Shown one piece after another: positions 7,939 through 16,179 of a stretch of DNA of 64,000 bases. A model generated the notes under the pieces. The model had not been told where the DNA came from and did no database searches. It saw only the letters and a list, made by a program, of their open reading frames with translations. Numbering within the stretch: position 1 is the first letter of the stretch; every line of letters starts with the position of its first letter. Made by a program: the position numbers and the translations under genes. The stretch is from Celeribacter baekdonensis B30. Its GTDB lineage: Bacteria > Pseudomonadota > Alphaproteobacteria > Rhodobacterales > Rhodobacteraceae. The DNA is taken from contig NZ_AMRK01000004.1 of NCBI RefSeq assembly GCF_000299875.1, positions 62,001 through 126,000 of the forward strand, given 5' to 3'.

Positions 7939-9033
7939 ATGGATCGTCGTTCTTTTTTGAAAACTTCTGCTCTTGGGGGCGCATCCGCCGCCGCAGCCGC
8001 TACACTGGCCGCGCCGATGTATGCACAGGGCAAACGCACGCTGACCATGGTCACCACATGGCCGCGCGGTCTTGCCGGTGTGTGGGATTCTGTTGAGCGC
8101 ATTGCAGCCTCTGTCACGGCGCTGACCGATGGCGCGGTGACGATCGAACCGAAGGCCGCAGGCGAGCTCGTGGGCGGTCTCGAAGTGTTTGACGCCGTGA
8201 CCGCTGGTCAGGCCGATATGTATCACGGTGCCGATTACTATTTCACCGGCCAACACCCGGCTTGGGCCTATTTCACCACTGTGCCCTTCGGCATGACCGC
8301 ACCGGAAATGATGGTGTGGTACTACGGCATGGGCGGTATGGATTTGCACAGCAAGCTGGGCGAAATCTTTGGTCTTAAACCCTTTATCGCCGGTCAAACC
8401 GGGGCGCAGGGCGGCGGTTGGTTCCGCAAGGAAATCAAATCCGCCTCTGATTTCCAGGGTCTGAAATTCCGTATGCCGGGCCTGGGTGGTCAGGCTCTGT
8501 CCGAACTTGGCGCCTCTGTTCAGGTGCTTCCGGGCGGTGAGATCTACCAAGCGTTGTCCTCTGGCGCGCTCGATGGCACCGAATGGATCGGCCCGTGGTC
8601 GGATGAGAAACTCGGCCTGCAAGAGGTCTGTGATTTCTACTACCCTGCCGGGTTCCACGAGCCGGGTGCGGCGCTGTCCGTTGTCACCAACCTCGAAGTG
8701 TTCGACAGTCTGACCCCGTCGCAGCAAAAAGCCATCGAAATTGCATCCGGCGAAGGCCATCAGCACAACTACGCGCTGTTCATGGCCAACAACGGTCCGG
8801 CGCTTCAGCGTCTGATTTCTGCGGGCGTGCAGGTCAAAGAATTCTCTGACGATGTCTGGGATGCCTATGGGGCCGCCTCCAAAACCGTTCTCGATGGCTA
8901 TATGAGTGATGAGCTGTTTGCCGAAATTCGCACCTCTGCTGAGGCCGCTATGGCTTCCACGTCTGGCTGGTCCGGCCGCTCTGACAGCGCCTACACCGCC
9001 CAGCGTGACCGCGTTTTGGCAAACCTCAAGTAA
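7939..9033 (+). CDS. TRAP transporter solute-binding protein, TakP-like (copy 2)
   Basis: A 364-residue periplasmic receptor closely similar along its whole length to the one at 2614. The Tat signal MDRRSFLKTSALGG is identical for 14 residues. TakP-branch motifs are present: QGGGWFRKEI, GLKFRMPGLGG, PGGEIYQALSSGALDGTEWI and HEPG. It captures a 2-oxo acid or related carboxylate and delivers it to the membrane subunits. It is the first gene of a receptor-Q-M operon; a GC-rich hairpin after it probably lowers expression of the permease relative to the receptor, a normal arrangement for binding-protein transporters. The divergent two-component system may control it. Confidence 0.9.
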   Translation: MDRRSFLKTSALGGASAAAAATLAAPMYAQGKRTLTMVTTWPRGLAGVWDSVERIAASVTALTDGAVTIEPKAAGELVGGLEVFDAVTAGQADMYHGADYYFTGQHPAWAYFTTVPFGMTAPEMMVWYYGMGGMDLHSKLGEIFGLKPFIAGQTGAQGGGWFRKEIKSASDFQGLKFRMPGLGGQALSELGASVQVLPGGEIYQALSSGALDGTEWIGPWSDEKLGLQEVCDFYYPAGFHEPGAALSVVTNLEVFDSLTPSQQKAIEIASGEGHQHNYALFMANNGPALQRLISAGVQVKEFSDDVWDAYGAASKTVLDGYMSDELFAEIRTSAEAAMASTSGWSGRSDSAYTAQRDRVLANLK

Positions 9034-9056
9034 GTCATCGCAATGTGAAACAAACG

Positions 9057-9085
9057 AAAATGCGCGCGGTATTCGCGCGCATTTT
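9057..9085 (+). terminator. Intercistronic hairpin between TRAP receptor and permease genes
   Basis: AAAATGCGCGCG and CGCGCGCATTTT form a perfect 12-base-pair stem with loop GTATT. It ends in TTTT only through its own stem, so it probably acts as a partial terminator or mRNA stabiliser that makes more receptor than permease. Confidence 0.7.
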
Positions 9086-9191
9086 GCGGCTTGAGTCATT
9101 GCCGCTGAGGCGTGGCAGGTATAAGGCACCGCCCAGACGCATTTAGAAAAGAACGGATCGCATCAGCCGGTCCGAAAAGGGGACAGCAACC

Positions 9192-10121
9192 ATGGAAGAG
9201 CAGGCCAGCACATCTTTCTTTGGCGCGGTGTTCGACGGGCTTTTGGCCCTTGTCGTCAATCTCGGCCTTGGATTTTGGCACATCATTCAGGCCGTGACCC
9301 ATCCGGGCGCATGGCTGGATTGGTCGAATAAAGAAAGCCTGTTGCGCTTTGTTTATTTTGGTGGGTCCAAAGAATTTCTGTTTGTTTTCTTAGACATCAT
9401 CATCGTTATTAGCCTTGTCGGTTTTTTCTACCGCCCGTTTATGTGGGGGCTGGTGCGCGGGCTTGAGAAAATCACCAACACCGTTGGCCGCGTCGCCGCA
9501 TGGGCTGGTCTTTTGATGGTGCTGCAACAGATCATGGTGGTTTTCCTTCAGTCGATCTTTCGGCTGGGCGAAATCACCATCGCGCCGTTTGGTGCGGGAT
9601 TCACCCAATCGGTCGGCTGGTTTTCCGAAAGCCTGAAATTTGAAAACGCCCTCGTCGTCGCGCTTTGTGTGTCCTACGCTTTCGTGCAGGGCAGCCACGT
9701 GCGCGTCGATCTGGTCTATGCCGGGGTGTCGCACCGGGCGAAACGGTTGATCGACATGTTCGGCTCGCTGTTTTTCATGCTGCCGGTGGCATTTTTGACA
9801 TGGATGTACGCATGGTTCTTTCTCTGGCGGCACCTGATCACCCCGAAAGTGTCGGCCTCTGACAAGCTTGAGTTGATGCTGCGCAAAGCGCGGATCGTGA
9901 AATGGAATGTCGAAACGGTATCGTTTTCGGCCAACGGGTTTAACGGCTATTTCCTGTTTAAAATCCTGATGCTGTGTTTCATCGGCCTCGTGATCCTTCA
10001 GGCGCTGGCGTTTTTCTACCGTTCCTATCTCGAATTTCTTGAGGGCGAAGAGTCGGCGGGCAAATATCTTGACCGAGACACGCTTGGCGCGGGCGAAGAA
10101 GCCTACGAAGGCACGCACTAA
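9192..10121 (+). CDS. TRAP transporter small permease (DctQ), enlarged form
   Basis: Small membrane subunit of the TRAP transporter, 309 residues, well above the usual 160-200. Residues 1-110 form an extra N-terminal part with its own hydrophobic segments (LLALVVNLGLGFWHII and FLFVFLDIIIVISLVGFFY). The classical DctQ core follows, with VSYAFVQGSHVRVDLVYAGV near residue 160, a conserved segment of the family. Enlarged Q subunits of this kind accompany long M subunits and TakP-like receptors, as here. Its ribosome binding site is AAGGGGA. The function of the extra helices is unknown to me. Confidence 0.85.
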   Translation: MEEQASTSFFGAVFDGLLALVVNLGLGFWHIIQAVTHPGAWLDWSNKESLLRFVYFGGSKEFLFVFLDIIIVISLVGFFYRPFMWGLVRGLEKITNTVGRVAAWAGLLMVLQQIMVVFLQSIFRLGEITIAPFGAGFTQSVGWFSESLKFENALVVALCVSYAFVQGSHVRVDLVYAGVSHRAKRLIDMFGSLFFMLPVAFLTWMYAWFFLWRHLITPKVSASDKLELMLRKARIVKWNVETVSFSANGFNGYFLFKILMLCFIGLVILQALAFFYRSYLEFLEGEESAGKYLDRDTLGAGEEAYEGTH

Positions 10122-10205
10122 TATGGAGCATTTTCAGGAAAAGTGGGCACCGGTTTTCCGGTCCGAAAATGTGACCAGAACAGAAGACTAAGAGGGATCA
10201 AAAAC

Positions 10206-12560
10206 ATGCTTTTCGGACTTGATGGCGTAGAAATCGGCCTCATCATCGTGTTCCTCTGTCTGTTCAGTGGAATTCTCACAGGCTTCCCGGTGGCCTTTGC
10301 CATCGGCGGCGCGGGGTTGTTGTCCTTTGGCATCATTGCCGCGTTGGACAGTGCCGGGATCTTGGTGCACCAAGCGCTTGATACCAATGCGCAGGCCTAT
10401 CGTGATCTGGTCAATTCCGGGGTGAACCCGGTCACCATTTCGCATTTCAGATATCCAGACTTGCCCACCTATATGCAGCCCTTGTTTGAAGGCGGTTGGG
10501 AACAGGCGATTGATCGCAACCTGTCCTTTATCGTCAACCGGATGAACGAACGCGTCTTTGCGGGCGCTTCGATCGAAACGCTGTTGGCGGTTCTGATGTT
10601 CGTGATGATGGGGATCGTTCTGGAGCGGTCTAAAATTGCCAACGATCTGTTGACCACCATGGCGCGGGTCTTTGGCCCGATCCCCGGCGGTTTGGCCGTC
10701 TCCGTGGTCATCGTCGGTGCCTTTTTGGCCGCTTCGACCGGCATCGTGGGTGCGACCGTTGTGACCATGGGGCTTTTGTCGCTGCCGACCATGTTGCGGC
10801 ACAATTATTCGCCTGAACTTGCCACCGGCGTCATTGCCGCCTCGGGCACGTTGGGGCAGATCATTCCGCCCTCCATCGTGATTGTGTTGCTCGGCACGCT
10901 CGCGGGCGATCTTTATTCCGCAGCCCAAGAGGCGCGGGCGCAGGCGGTGGGCTGTACCGATGCGTTGACCTATCTGGGCAAACCCGCCGTGGTGTCCGTG
11001 GGCACTTTGTTCCAAGCGGCGATGTTGCCGGGGATTTTCTTGGCCTTCCTCTATGCGCTTTATGCCTTTGGCTACGCGCTTTTGAACCCGCACAAAGCCC
11101 CGCCTGTGCATCTGTCACACACCAGCCATGAAACGATTACGCGCCGCGAAGGTCTGTTGTGGTTCTTGGCCATTCCGGTGATTTTGATCGGCGGCGCGAT
11201 TGTCTTTGGTCAGGTCGGGATAGCGGGCAACCAATCGGTGTTGGTCAAGGAATACACCGATGCCGGCGCACGTGCCTCGCTGCGCACCAATGTGTCGGAG
11301 CAATGTGAAGCGGCGATGATCGAGCTTCATGGGCAAGAGGCGTGGAACACCGCGATTTCGGAACAGGCCGCGATTGAAGCCTCCGGTGGCGCTGTGGAAA
11401 GTGTTCAGCGCACCCCGGAAGAGATCGAACGCCTGACCGCCGTTGCAGTGGAGACCGCACCGAAACTGGGCAAGGGCTTGCTTACGGTGATGGTGTTGTT
11501 GAGCGTTGTCTTGGCCTTTGGCCGCGGCGTTGCACCCTCCGCCGATCCGCGTCCTTTGCTGATTGGGGCCGCTGGTATTGCGGGCATTTTGGCGATGGAT
11601 GCGCTGTTTGTCAGCCCGCTGACCAGTTCCGGCACCGCCGCGCTCTATTACCTGATCCCGGCGCTTTTGATGGCCTATGGTCTCAAAGAAGCGGCGATGC
11701 GGTTGGGTAAAAACGAGCTGTTCCGCGTGGTTTTCCCGCCGCTTGTGTTGATCGTGGCCGTGCTTGGCTCGATCTTGGGGGGGGTGACCAACCCGACACC
11801 TGCCGCAGGTCTTGGGGCCGGGGGCGCGATCCTTTTGGCGGCTTACCGCAAATTGGCCGATCATCATAAATCCGGCAAAATCATTTTGGGGGCGGCGTTT
11901 TCCGTCGTCATCATGATCCTGATCGGGTCGAATTTCGACCTGCGTCTGGGCCGGGGCGATGTGCCGTTTGAAGATTGGGCGGCCTATATCGTCGCGCTCG
12001 TGGCCTTCTACTACGCGATGTTCGGCATTCTCTATGCCTGCTGGGTGTTGTGGGGGGATGGCACTTTGGGGATCGTGGTGCGTGAAACCGCCAAGGTCAC
12101 GTCGATGGTCTTCACCATCCTTATTGGCTCGCAATTGCTGAACCTCGTGGTGATCTCGTTTGGTGGCGAACATTACATCCAAAGTTTCCTGCGCTCGTTC
12201 GACAATGAATTCACCGTCTTCCTTTTGGTCATGCTGGTGCTGTTTTTCTTGGGCTTTGTGTTGGACTTCTTGGAGATCATCTACATCGTTGTGCCCATCG
12301 TTGGGCCGGTGATCTACGGCGGCACGATGGACCCGAAATGGGTGACGATCATGATCGCGGTCAACCTTCAGACCTCCTTCCTGACGCCGCCCTTTGGCTT
12401 TGCTCTGTTCTACCTGCGCGGGGTGGCTCCGCCCTCCGTGACCACCGGGCACATCTATCGCGGGATCATCCCCTTTGTGCTCATTCAGGTTATCGGGCTT
12501 GGCATCCTCTGGACCTTCCCTGACATTGTCACGATTGTTCCGAACCTATTGGCAAAATAG
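10206..12560 (+). CDS. TRAP transporter large permease (DctM), extended form
   Basis: Large membrane subunit, 784 residues, against about 430 for a standard DctM. The first half has the DctM core: GLIIVFLCLFSGILTGFPVAF, the segment FAGASIETLLAVLMFVMMG, and GASTGIVGATVVTMGLLSLP-like helices. About residues 330-440 are an insert with a soluble part and extra helices. The last 200 residues complete the core, with VLDFLEIIYIVVPIVGPV and LTPPFGFALFYLRGVAP, which are classical C-terminal DctM motifs. The start is the ATG at 10206 behind AAGAGGGA; an earlier GTG at 10143 lacks a ribosome binding site. With the Q subunit it drives sodium-coupled uptake of the bound carboxylate. Confidence 0.87.
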   Translation: MLFGLDGVEIGLIIVFLCLFSGILTGFPVAFAIGGAGLLSFGIIAALDSAGILVHQALDTNAQAYRDLVNSGVNPVTISHFRYPDLPTYMQPLFEGGWEQAIDRNLSFIVNRMNERVFAGASIETLLAVLMFVMMGIVLERSKIANDLLTTMARVFGPIPGGLAVSVVIVGAFLAASTGIVGATVVTMGLLSLPTMLRHNYSPELATGVIAASGTLGQIIPPSIVIVLLGTLAGDLYSAAQEARAQAVGCTDALTYLGKPAVVSVGTLFQAAMLPGIFLAFLYALYAFGYALLNPHKAPPVHLSHTSHETITRREGLLWFLAIPVILIGGAIVFGQVGIAGNQSVLVKEYTDAGARASLRTNVSEQCEAAMIELHGQEAWNTAISEQAAIEASGGAVESVQRTPEEIERLTAVAVETAPKLGKGLLTVMVLLSVVLAFGRGVAPSADPRPLLIGAAGIAGILAMDALFVSPLTSSGTAALYYLIPALLMAYGLKEAAMRLGKNELFRVVFPPLVLIVAVLGSILGGVTNPTPAAGLGAGGAILLAAYRKLADHHKSGKIILGAAFSVVIMILIGSNFDLRLGRGDVPFEDWAAYIVALVAFYYAMFGILYACWVLWGDGTLGIVVRETAKVTSMVFTILIGSQLLNLVVISFGGEHYIQSFLRSFDNEFTVFLLVMLVLFFLGFVLDFLEIIYIVVPIVGPVIYGGTMDPKWVTIMIAVNLQTSFLTPPFGFALFYLRGVAPPSVTTGHIYRGIIPFVLIQVIGLGILWTFPDIVTIVPNLLAK

Positions 12561-12590
12561 AGCCTTTTGACGGGCCTGTGACAGCCTCCC

Positions 12591-12620
12591 AAAGCCCCGC
12601 CCTTGTGCGGGGCTTTTTTT
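12591..12620 (+). terminator. Terminator of the TRAP operon
   Basis: AAAGCCCCGC pairs with GCGGGGCTTT around the loop CCTTGT and is followed by T7. Confidence 0.88.
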
Positions 12621-12695
12621 ATGATCGAAAATAGGGTTTGTGGGATTTGAATTTATCCGATAAAAATACTCAGGAAATAAATCGAAGGATTTTCC

Positions 12696-13142
12696 ATGTC
12701 ATATTCTCCCTACGATCCCTTTGGTCTTGATCGCGCCCAAGAGGCCGAGGGCGCGGAGCCGGTTGGACGGATCGACCAACTCGACGACCAAGGCCGCATG
12801 GTCGTGGCTTTGATGCGAGGCGCGCAGTTTGCGGCCAAGGACAGCGACATCGCCAAGGTTTACGGCCAGATGATGATGGTCTTTGAACGCCACGCGCGCC
12901 GGCCTTTGATGCGGCATCACCCGGACTGTGCCTGTCTGGGGGCGGATGAGGCGGTGATGGCGCGGTTTGTTCGCCTTGCGGCGCGGGGCGCACGCGAGGA
13001 CGCGGCTTTGATGGCGATGCTGTTGATCCGTGCCGACATCGCATCTATGGCGGTGTCTTTGGCCGAACAATTGGGGCTTTTGATTCAAGCGGCTGCCCGC
13101 GTTGACGCCCATGCGATGCGTCCGCGTGGGGCTTATCACTAA
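12696..13142 (+). CDS. Hypothetical protein, helical, cytoplasmic
   Basis: A 148-residue protein of no family I can name. It has no signal peptide or membrane segment and looks mostly alpha-helical. Notable points are a short cysteine pair in HHPDCACLGADE near residues 74-85 and a C-terminal stretch rich in alanine and leucine. GAAGGA lies before the ATG. It is a single gene, with the TRAP terminator before it and convergent bpt after it. Codon use looks like that of the neighbours, so it is probably a resident gene of the clade. Confidence 0.6.
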   Translation: MSYSPYDPFGLDRAQEAEGAEPVGRIDQLDDQGRMVVALMRGAQFAAKDSDIAKVYGQMMMVFERHARRPLMRHHPDCACLGADEAVMARFVRLAARGAREDAALMAMLLIRADIASMAVSLAEQLGLLIQAAARVDAHAMRPRGAYH

Positions 13143-13154
13143 CACGATACGGCT

Positions 13155-14015
13155 TTAATACTCCGACCGAGGCTCACGGGAGGGGTGGGGCACAGTATGG
13201 GTGTCCGGTAGGTCGATCTTGGCCACCTGTTGCGCGATGGGTTCGGATTCAAGCGGATGGGCCTCAGCGGCGAAATCCTCCGGGTCGATCATGTCGACCC
13301 ATTGACCGCCCTGATAGACCTCCAGCGCCGAGAACCGCGCCTTATAGCCCATTTTGGGCGAACCCGGCACCCAATAGCCCAGGTAGACATAGGGCAGGCC
13401 CGCCTCGCGGGCGATTTCGATATGATCCAGGATCACATAGGTGCCAAGGCTGTCCTTGACCAAATCGGGTTTGTAAAACGAATAGACCATAGAGAGGCCG
13501 TCATCCAACAGATCGGTCAAACAGGTCGCCGCCAATTCGCGTGGCGTGCCCCCCCGTGAGGTGATGTAATATTCGATGACGCGGGTGCGGATCGGCGTTT
13601 CTTCGATCATCGCGGCGAATTCAAACACGTCCATATCGGCCATGCCGCCGTCGGCATGTCGGGTCTCAAGATAGTCGCGAAACAGTTCAAATTGCGCCTC
13701 AGTGGCCCAAGGGCTGGTGGCGGCGCGTTTGAGATAATTGTTCTTGTTGATCGCGCGCCGTTGCGATCGCGATGGTTTGAAATCGGCCACCCGGATGCGG
13801 GCGGACATGCAGGCGCTACAATCGGCGCAGGTCGGACGGTACAACACGTTTTGTGACCGACGGAACCCCTGTTTCGACAGGCTGTTGTTGAGTTGATCGG
13901 AGCTCTCGCCCTGCAAGGAGGTGAACAGTTTGCGTTCCATCCGGCCCTCAAGATAGGGGCAGGGCTGCGGAGCCGTCACATAGAACTGCGGCGCGAGGGG
14001 GAGGGTATGACGCAT
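13155..14015 (-). CDS. bpt: Aspartate/glutamate leucyltransferase (N-degron pathway)
   Basis: A 286-residue leucyl/arginyl-tRNA:protein transferase of the Bpt/Ate type. It moves an amino acid from its tRNA to the N-terminal Asp or Glu of proteins and so marks them for ClpS-ClpAP breakdown. Family motifs are clear: [14 protein letters not shown] near residue 19, [15 protein letters not shown] with its three cysteines near residues 59-73, and [18 protein letters not shown] near residue 217. The bacterial form is also known to be about 250-290 residues long. It is a single gene facing the hypothetical gene at 12696. Confidence 0.92.
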   Translation of the reverse strand: MRHTLPLAPQFYVTAPQPCPYLEGRMERKLFTSLQGESSDQLNNSLSKQGFRRSQNVLYRPTCADCSACMSARIRVADFKPSRSQRRAINKNNYLKRAATSPWATEAQFELFRDYLETRHADGGMADMDVFEFAAMIEETPIRTRVIEYYITSRGGTPRELAATCLTDLLDDGLSMVYSFYKPDLVKDSLGTYVILDHIEIAREAGLPYVYLGYWVPGSPKMGYKARFSALEVYQGGQWVDMIDPEDFAAEAHPLESEPIAQQVAKIDLPDTHTVPHPSREPRSEY

Positions 14016-14147
14016 AAAGTCGACTTAGGATGATTTCACAAAGGGCGCGTTCACGGCACGCAAAGGGAAGGTAGCAAGTCCTGACCCACGCGCCAAGCCC
14101 CCGATCACATTGCAGTAAATTCATCTGCGAGTTTTGTCCCTAAAACG

Positions 14148-14175
14148 CGACAAAAGGGCGCAAAATGCGCCCTTT
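14148..14175 (-). terminator. Terminator of the RDD gene (minus strand)
   Basis: Read on the minus strand, AAAGGGCGC pairs with GCGCCCTTT around ATTTT and is followed by TGTCGCG. It lies about 30 bases past the stop of the RDD gene. The T-run is short, so the call is moderate. Confidence 0.6.
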
Positions 14176-14207
14176 GCTCTCATTTTCCGACAGTTTGGGA
14201 CTCGGAT

Positions 14208-14678
14208 TTAATAGTCAGAGGGCCGATTGATTGCCGCCGACCCCATAATCAGGTCGCTGAGCCCCTGTTTGCGCCCGGTTGTCAGCATCAACACAACTGA
14301 GATCACCTGCGGCAGGCCCATCGTACACCAGACGGTGAACAGCCCGGTGTGCAACAGCGCCATGCCAAGATCAAAGCGCTCGCCTTTTGAGGTGCGAAAC
14401 TCGATCCCCATCAGCCGCATCCCCAGCGTGGCTGAGCCATTTGTCAGGGTGACGACCCGATAGGCAAACCCGACCACTGCCACCAGAAAGGGGAAAAAGA
14501 AAATCCCGGTGAAGGCGGTAAACGGTACGATCATTGCCGCGATCAAGGTGGTGACGATCAGGTCCACAACAAAGGCAAGCGCACGTTTGGTGGGGACGGC
14601 GTCGTAAAACCCCGGCTGGCGTTCCGGGTCGGGAAGGCCCCAAAGGGCGGTGTCATCGTGGAACATGGTCTCACTCAT
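14208..14678 (-). CDS. RDD family membrane protein
   Basis: A 156-residue membrane protein of the RDD family. The defining arginine and aspartates sit in the first helix region (TKRALAFVVDLIVTTLIAAM, residues 30-49), followed by FPFLVAVVGFAYRVV and the TLGMRLMGIEF segment typical of the family. Three hydrophobic segments are visible. The family includes ion antiporters and many uncharacterised proteins, so a precise role is not given. It lies 90 bases upstream (on the chromosome) of the DUF2852 gene, in the same direction, and may share its transcript. Confidence 0.85.
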   Translation of the reverse strand: MSETMFHDDTALWGLPDPERQPGFYDAVPTKRALAFVVDLIVTTLIAAMIVPFTAFTGIFFFPFLVAVVGFAYRVVTLTNGSATLGMRLMGIEFRTSKGERFDLGMALLHTGLFTVWCTMGLPQVISVVLMLTTGRKQGLSDLIMGSAAINRPSDY

Positions 14679-14768
14679 ATTTCTGTGTCAGGTCGGTTTG
14701 ACGGGTTTCAGGGCTTGGCTGGGATGGGCAAACTCAGGGGCGAGTCTGCCCGATCTCGGGTGTGTGGC

Positions 14769-15248
14769 TCAAGCGTCTTCTTTATCGGCACTTTCGTCAT
14801 GATCTTTGGCGCGTGCCTCAGATGCCTTTTTCACGCGGTCTTCCATGAATTGGTCAAACTCGGCCTTGTCCTTTGCGGCGCGCAGGCGCTCAAGAAAGGA
14901 TTCGAATTGATCCTGCTCTTCTTCCAGGCGCATCAACGTCTCGGTCTTATAGGCGTCAAAGGCGCTGTTGCCAGACGGGCGCGCGGCGGCGCGGGCGGCA
15001 CGGAAGGTTTCGCCATGGGAGCCACAGCGATGAGTGCGGTGATGAGAGCGATTTTTACAAGCGAACATTTTTTTACCCCAGATCATGTAAAAGAGAAGTG
15101 CGAGGCCAACCGGCCAGACGAAGACGAAGCCAAGGACCATTGCGGCGATCCAGGCCCCTTTGCCCTTATCGTCAAGCCAGCCTTCGGCGCGACGGAACCA
15201 GCCCATAGGGCGATCCTGAGCGGTGTAGGTGGAGGTGACGTCGGTCAT
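14769..15248 (-). CDS. DUF2852 membrane-anchored protein
   Basis: A 159-residue protein of the DUF2852 family. Residues about 30-55 (GAWIAAMVLGFVFVWPVGLALLFYMIWGKK, read in part) form one long hydrophobic segment followed by a positively charged stretch with histidines. The C-terminal half is charged and likely coiled (LEEEQDQFESFLERLRAAKD). The family is found in alphaproteobacteria and has no known role. Two copies of an inverted repeat (ATGTGAA-N5-TTCACAT) lie 33 and 91 bases before its start codon, so it is probably a regulated gene. Confidence 0.8.
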   Translation of the reverse strand: MTDVTSTYTAQDRPMGWFRRAEGWLDDKGKGAWIAAMVLGFVFVWPVGLALLFYMIWGKKMFACKNRSHHRTHRCGSHGETFRAARAAARPSGNSAFDAYKTETLMRLEEEQDQFESFLERLRAAKDKAEFDQFMEDRVKKASEARAKDHDESADKEDA

Positions 15249-15280
15249 TGATGAACCCTTTCGGAAGGTTGTGATGTTTG

Positions 15281-15357
15281 ATGTGAATGTCTTTCACATT
15301 ACCAAAATGGGTTCGCCGGGTTTCTGGTGCAAGGGTTTATGTGAATGTTTTTTACAT
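15281..15357 (-). promoter_or_regulatory. Two operator-like inverted repeats ahead of the DUF2852 gene
   Basis: ATGTGAA-TGTCT-TTCACAT at 15281-15299 is a perfect repeat. ATGTGAA-TGTTT-TTTACAT at 15339-15357 is the same site with one change. The centres are 58 bases apart. They stand in an AT-rich spacer between the divergent DUF2852 and GFA genes and look like paired sites for one dimeric regulator, which I cannot name. Confidence 0.55.
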
Positions 15358-15494
15358 TAATTTGAAAATGTAATTATAAATAATGGCTTAGGTGCCTTTT
15401 ATGGGAAACGGTTACTGTTGTCCCTGATGTGAGGTTGTGTTTGACTGCCGATATAGGATGATATGTCCTCCAAATTTGAACAAGGGTATTAAAT

Positions 15495-15953
15495 GTGACT
15501 GTAGATGTGAAACTGCCCCAAATCGGCTCGTGCCGATGCGGTGAGGTGATGCTTGAGGTGGCAAAGGCCCCGATCATGACTGCGGCCTGTCATTGTCGCG
15601 GCTGTCAGAAAATGAGCGCCAGCGCCTTTTCCTTGACCGCGATGGTACCTGCCGAAGGCTTTCGCGTCGTCAGTGGCGACGTGGTAAAGGGCGGCATTCA
15701 GGGGCCTGAGTTGGATCATTATGTCTGCCCCTTCTGCAAGACCTGGATGTTCACTCGCATCACCGGCTTTGACGCGGTGGTCAATGTGCGGCCGACCCTG
15801 TTTGAGGTCGCTGAATGGACCGTTCCGTTCATCGAAACGATGACCTCGGCCCGGTTGCCTTGGGTGCGTATCCCGGTCCAGCACAGTTTTGAGGGGATGC
15901 CCGATCCGGCGCAATTCCCGGCGCTGCTTGCGGCCTACGCGACGCGCGTTTGA
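15495..15953 (+). CDS. GFA family protein (Mss4-like fold)
   Basis: A 152-residue member of the GFA family, named after glutathione-dependent formaldehyde-activating enzyme. Zinc ligands typical of the fold are visible: GSCRCGEVML, ACHCRGCQK, and CPFCKTWMF near residue 78. Most members have no tested activity, so the formaldehyde link should not be assumed. The start is a GTG at 15495 with a poor ribosome binding site; no better start is in frame. It is transcribed away from the DUF2852 gene across a spacer with paired operator-like repeats. Confidence 0.85.
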   Translation: MTVDVKLPQIGSCRCGEVMLEVAKAPIMTAACHCRGCQKMSASAFSLTAMVPAEGFRVVSGDVVKGGIQGPELDHYVCPFCKTWMFTRITGFDAVVNVRPTLFEVAEWTVPFIETMTSARLPWVRIPVQHSFEGMPDPAQFPALLAAYATRV

Positions 15954-16179
15954 CGCTTCACTTGTGAACATCGCCATCCGGCCCCTGCGAGTGTCGCCAA
16001 ATCTGCCGGTGCGATCGCAAAATATGGATTGAGCGGCCCGCCGCCTTGAGCGCCGTTTCGGCACGGTGAGGCTTTCGGACATCGGTGGCACCATCTGATT
16101 TACCGCACCAAACCATGTCGATTTGGGTTGCGCAAGACGTGCAATCGGCCATGCTCGGGACAAGATTTCAGGAGGAACC

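Noticed and set aside
7900-9129. Long minus-strand reading across the second TRAP receptor gene (and the similar one at 2452-3678)
   Set aside because: Both are mirror readings of the two paralogous receptor genes. They look alike only because the real genes do. They have no recognisable domain and are rich in H, R and G as antisense readings of GC-rich genes are.
11115-12452. 445-residue minus-strand reading inside the large TRAP permease gene
   Set aside because: Antisense shadow of the DctM gene, with the charged, H/Q/D-rich composition expected from membrane-helix codons read backwards.
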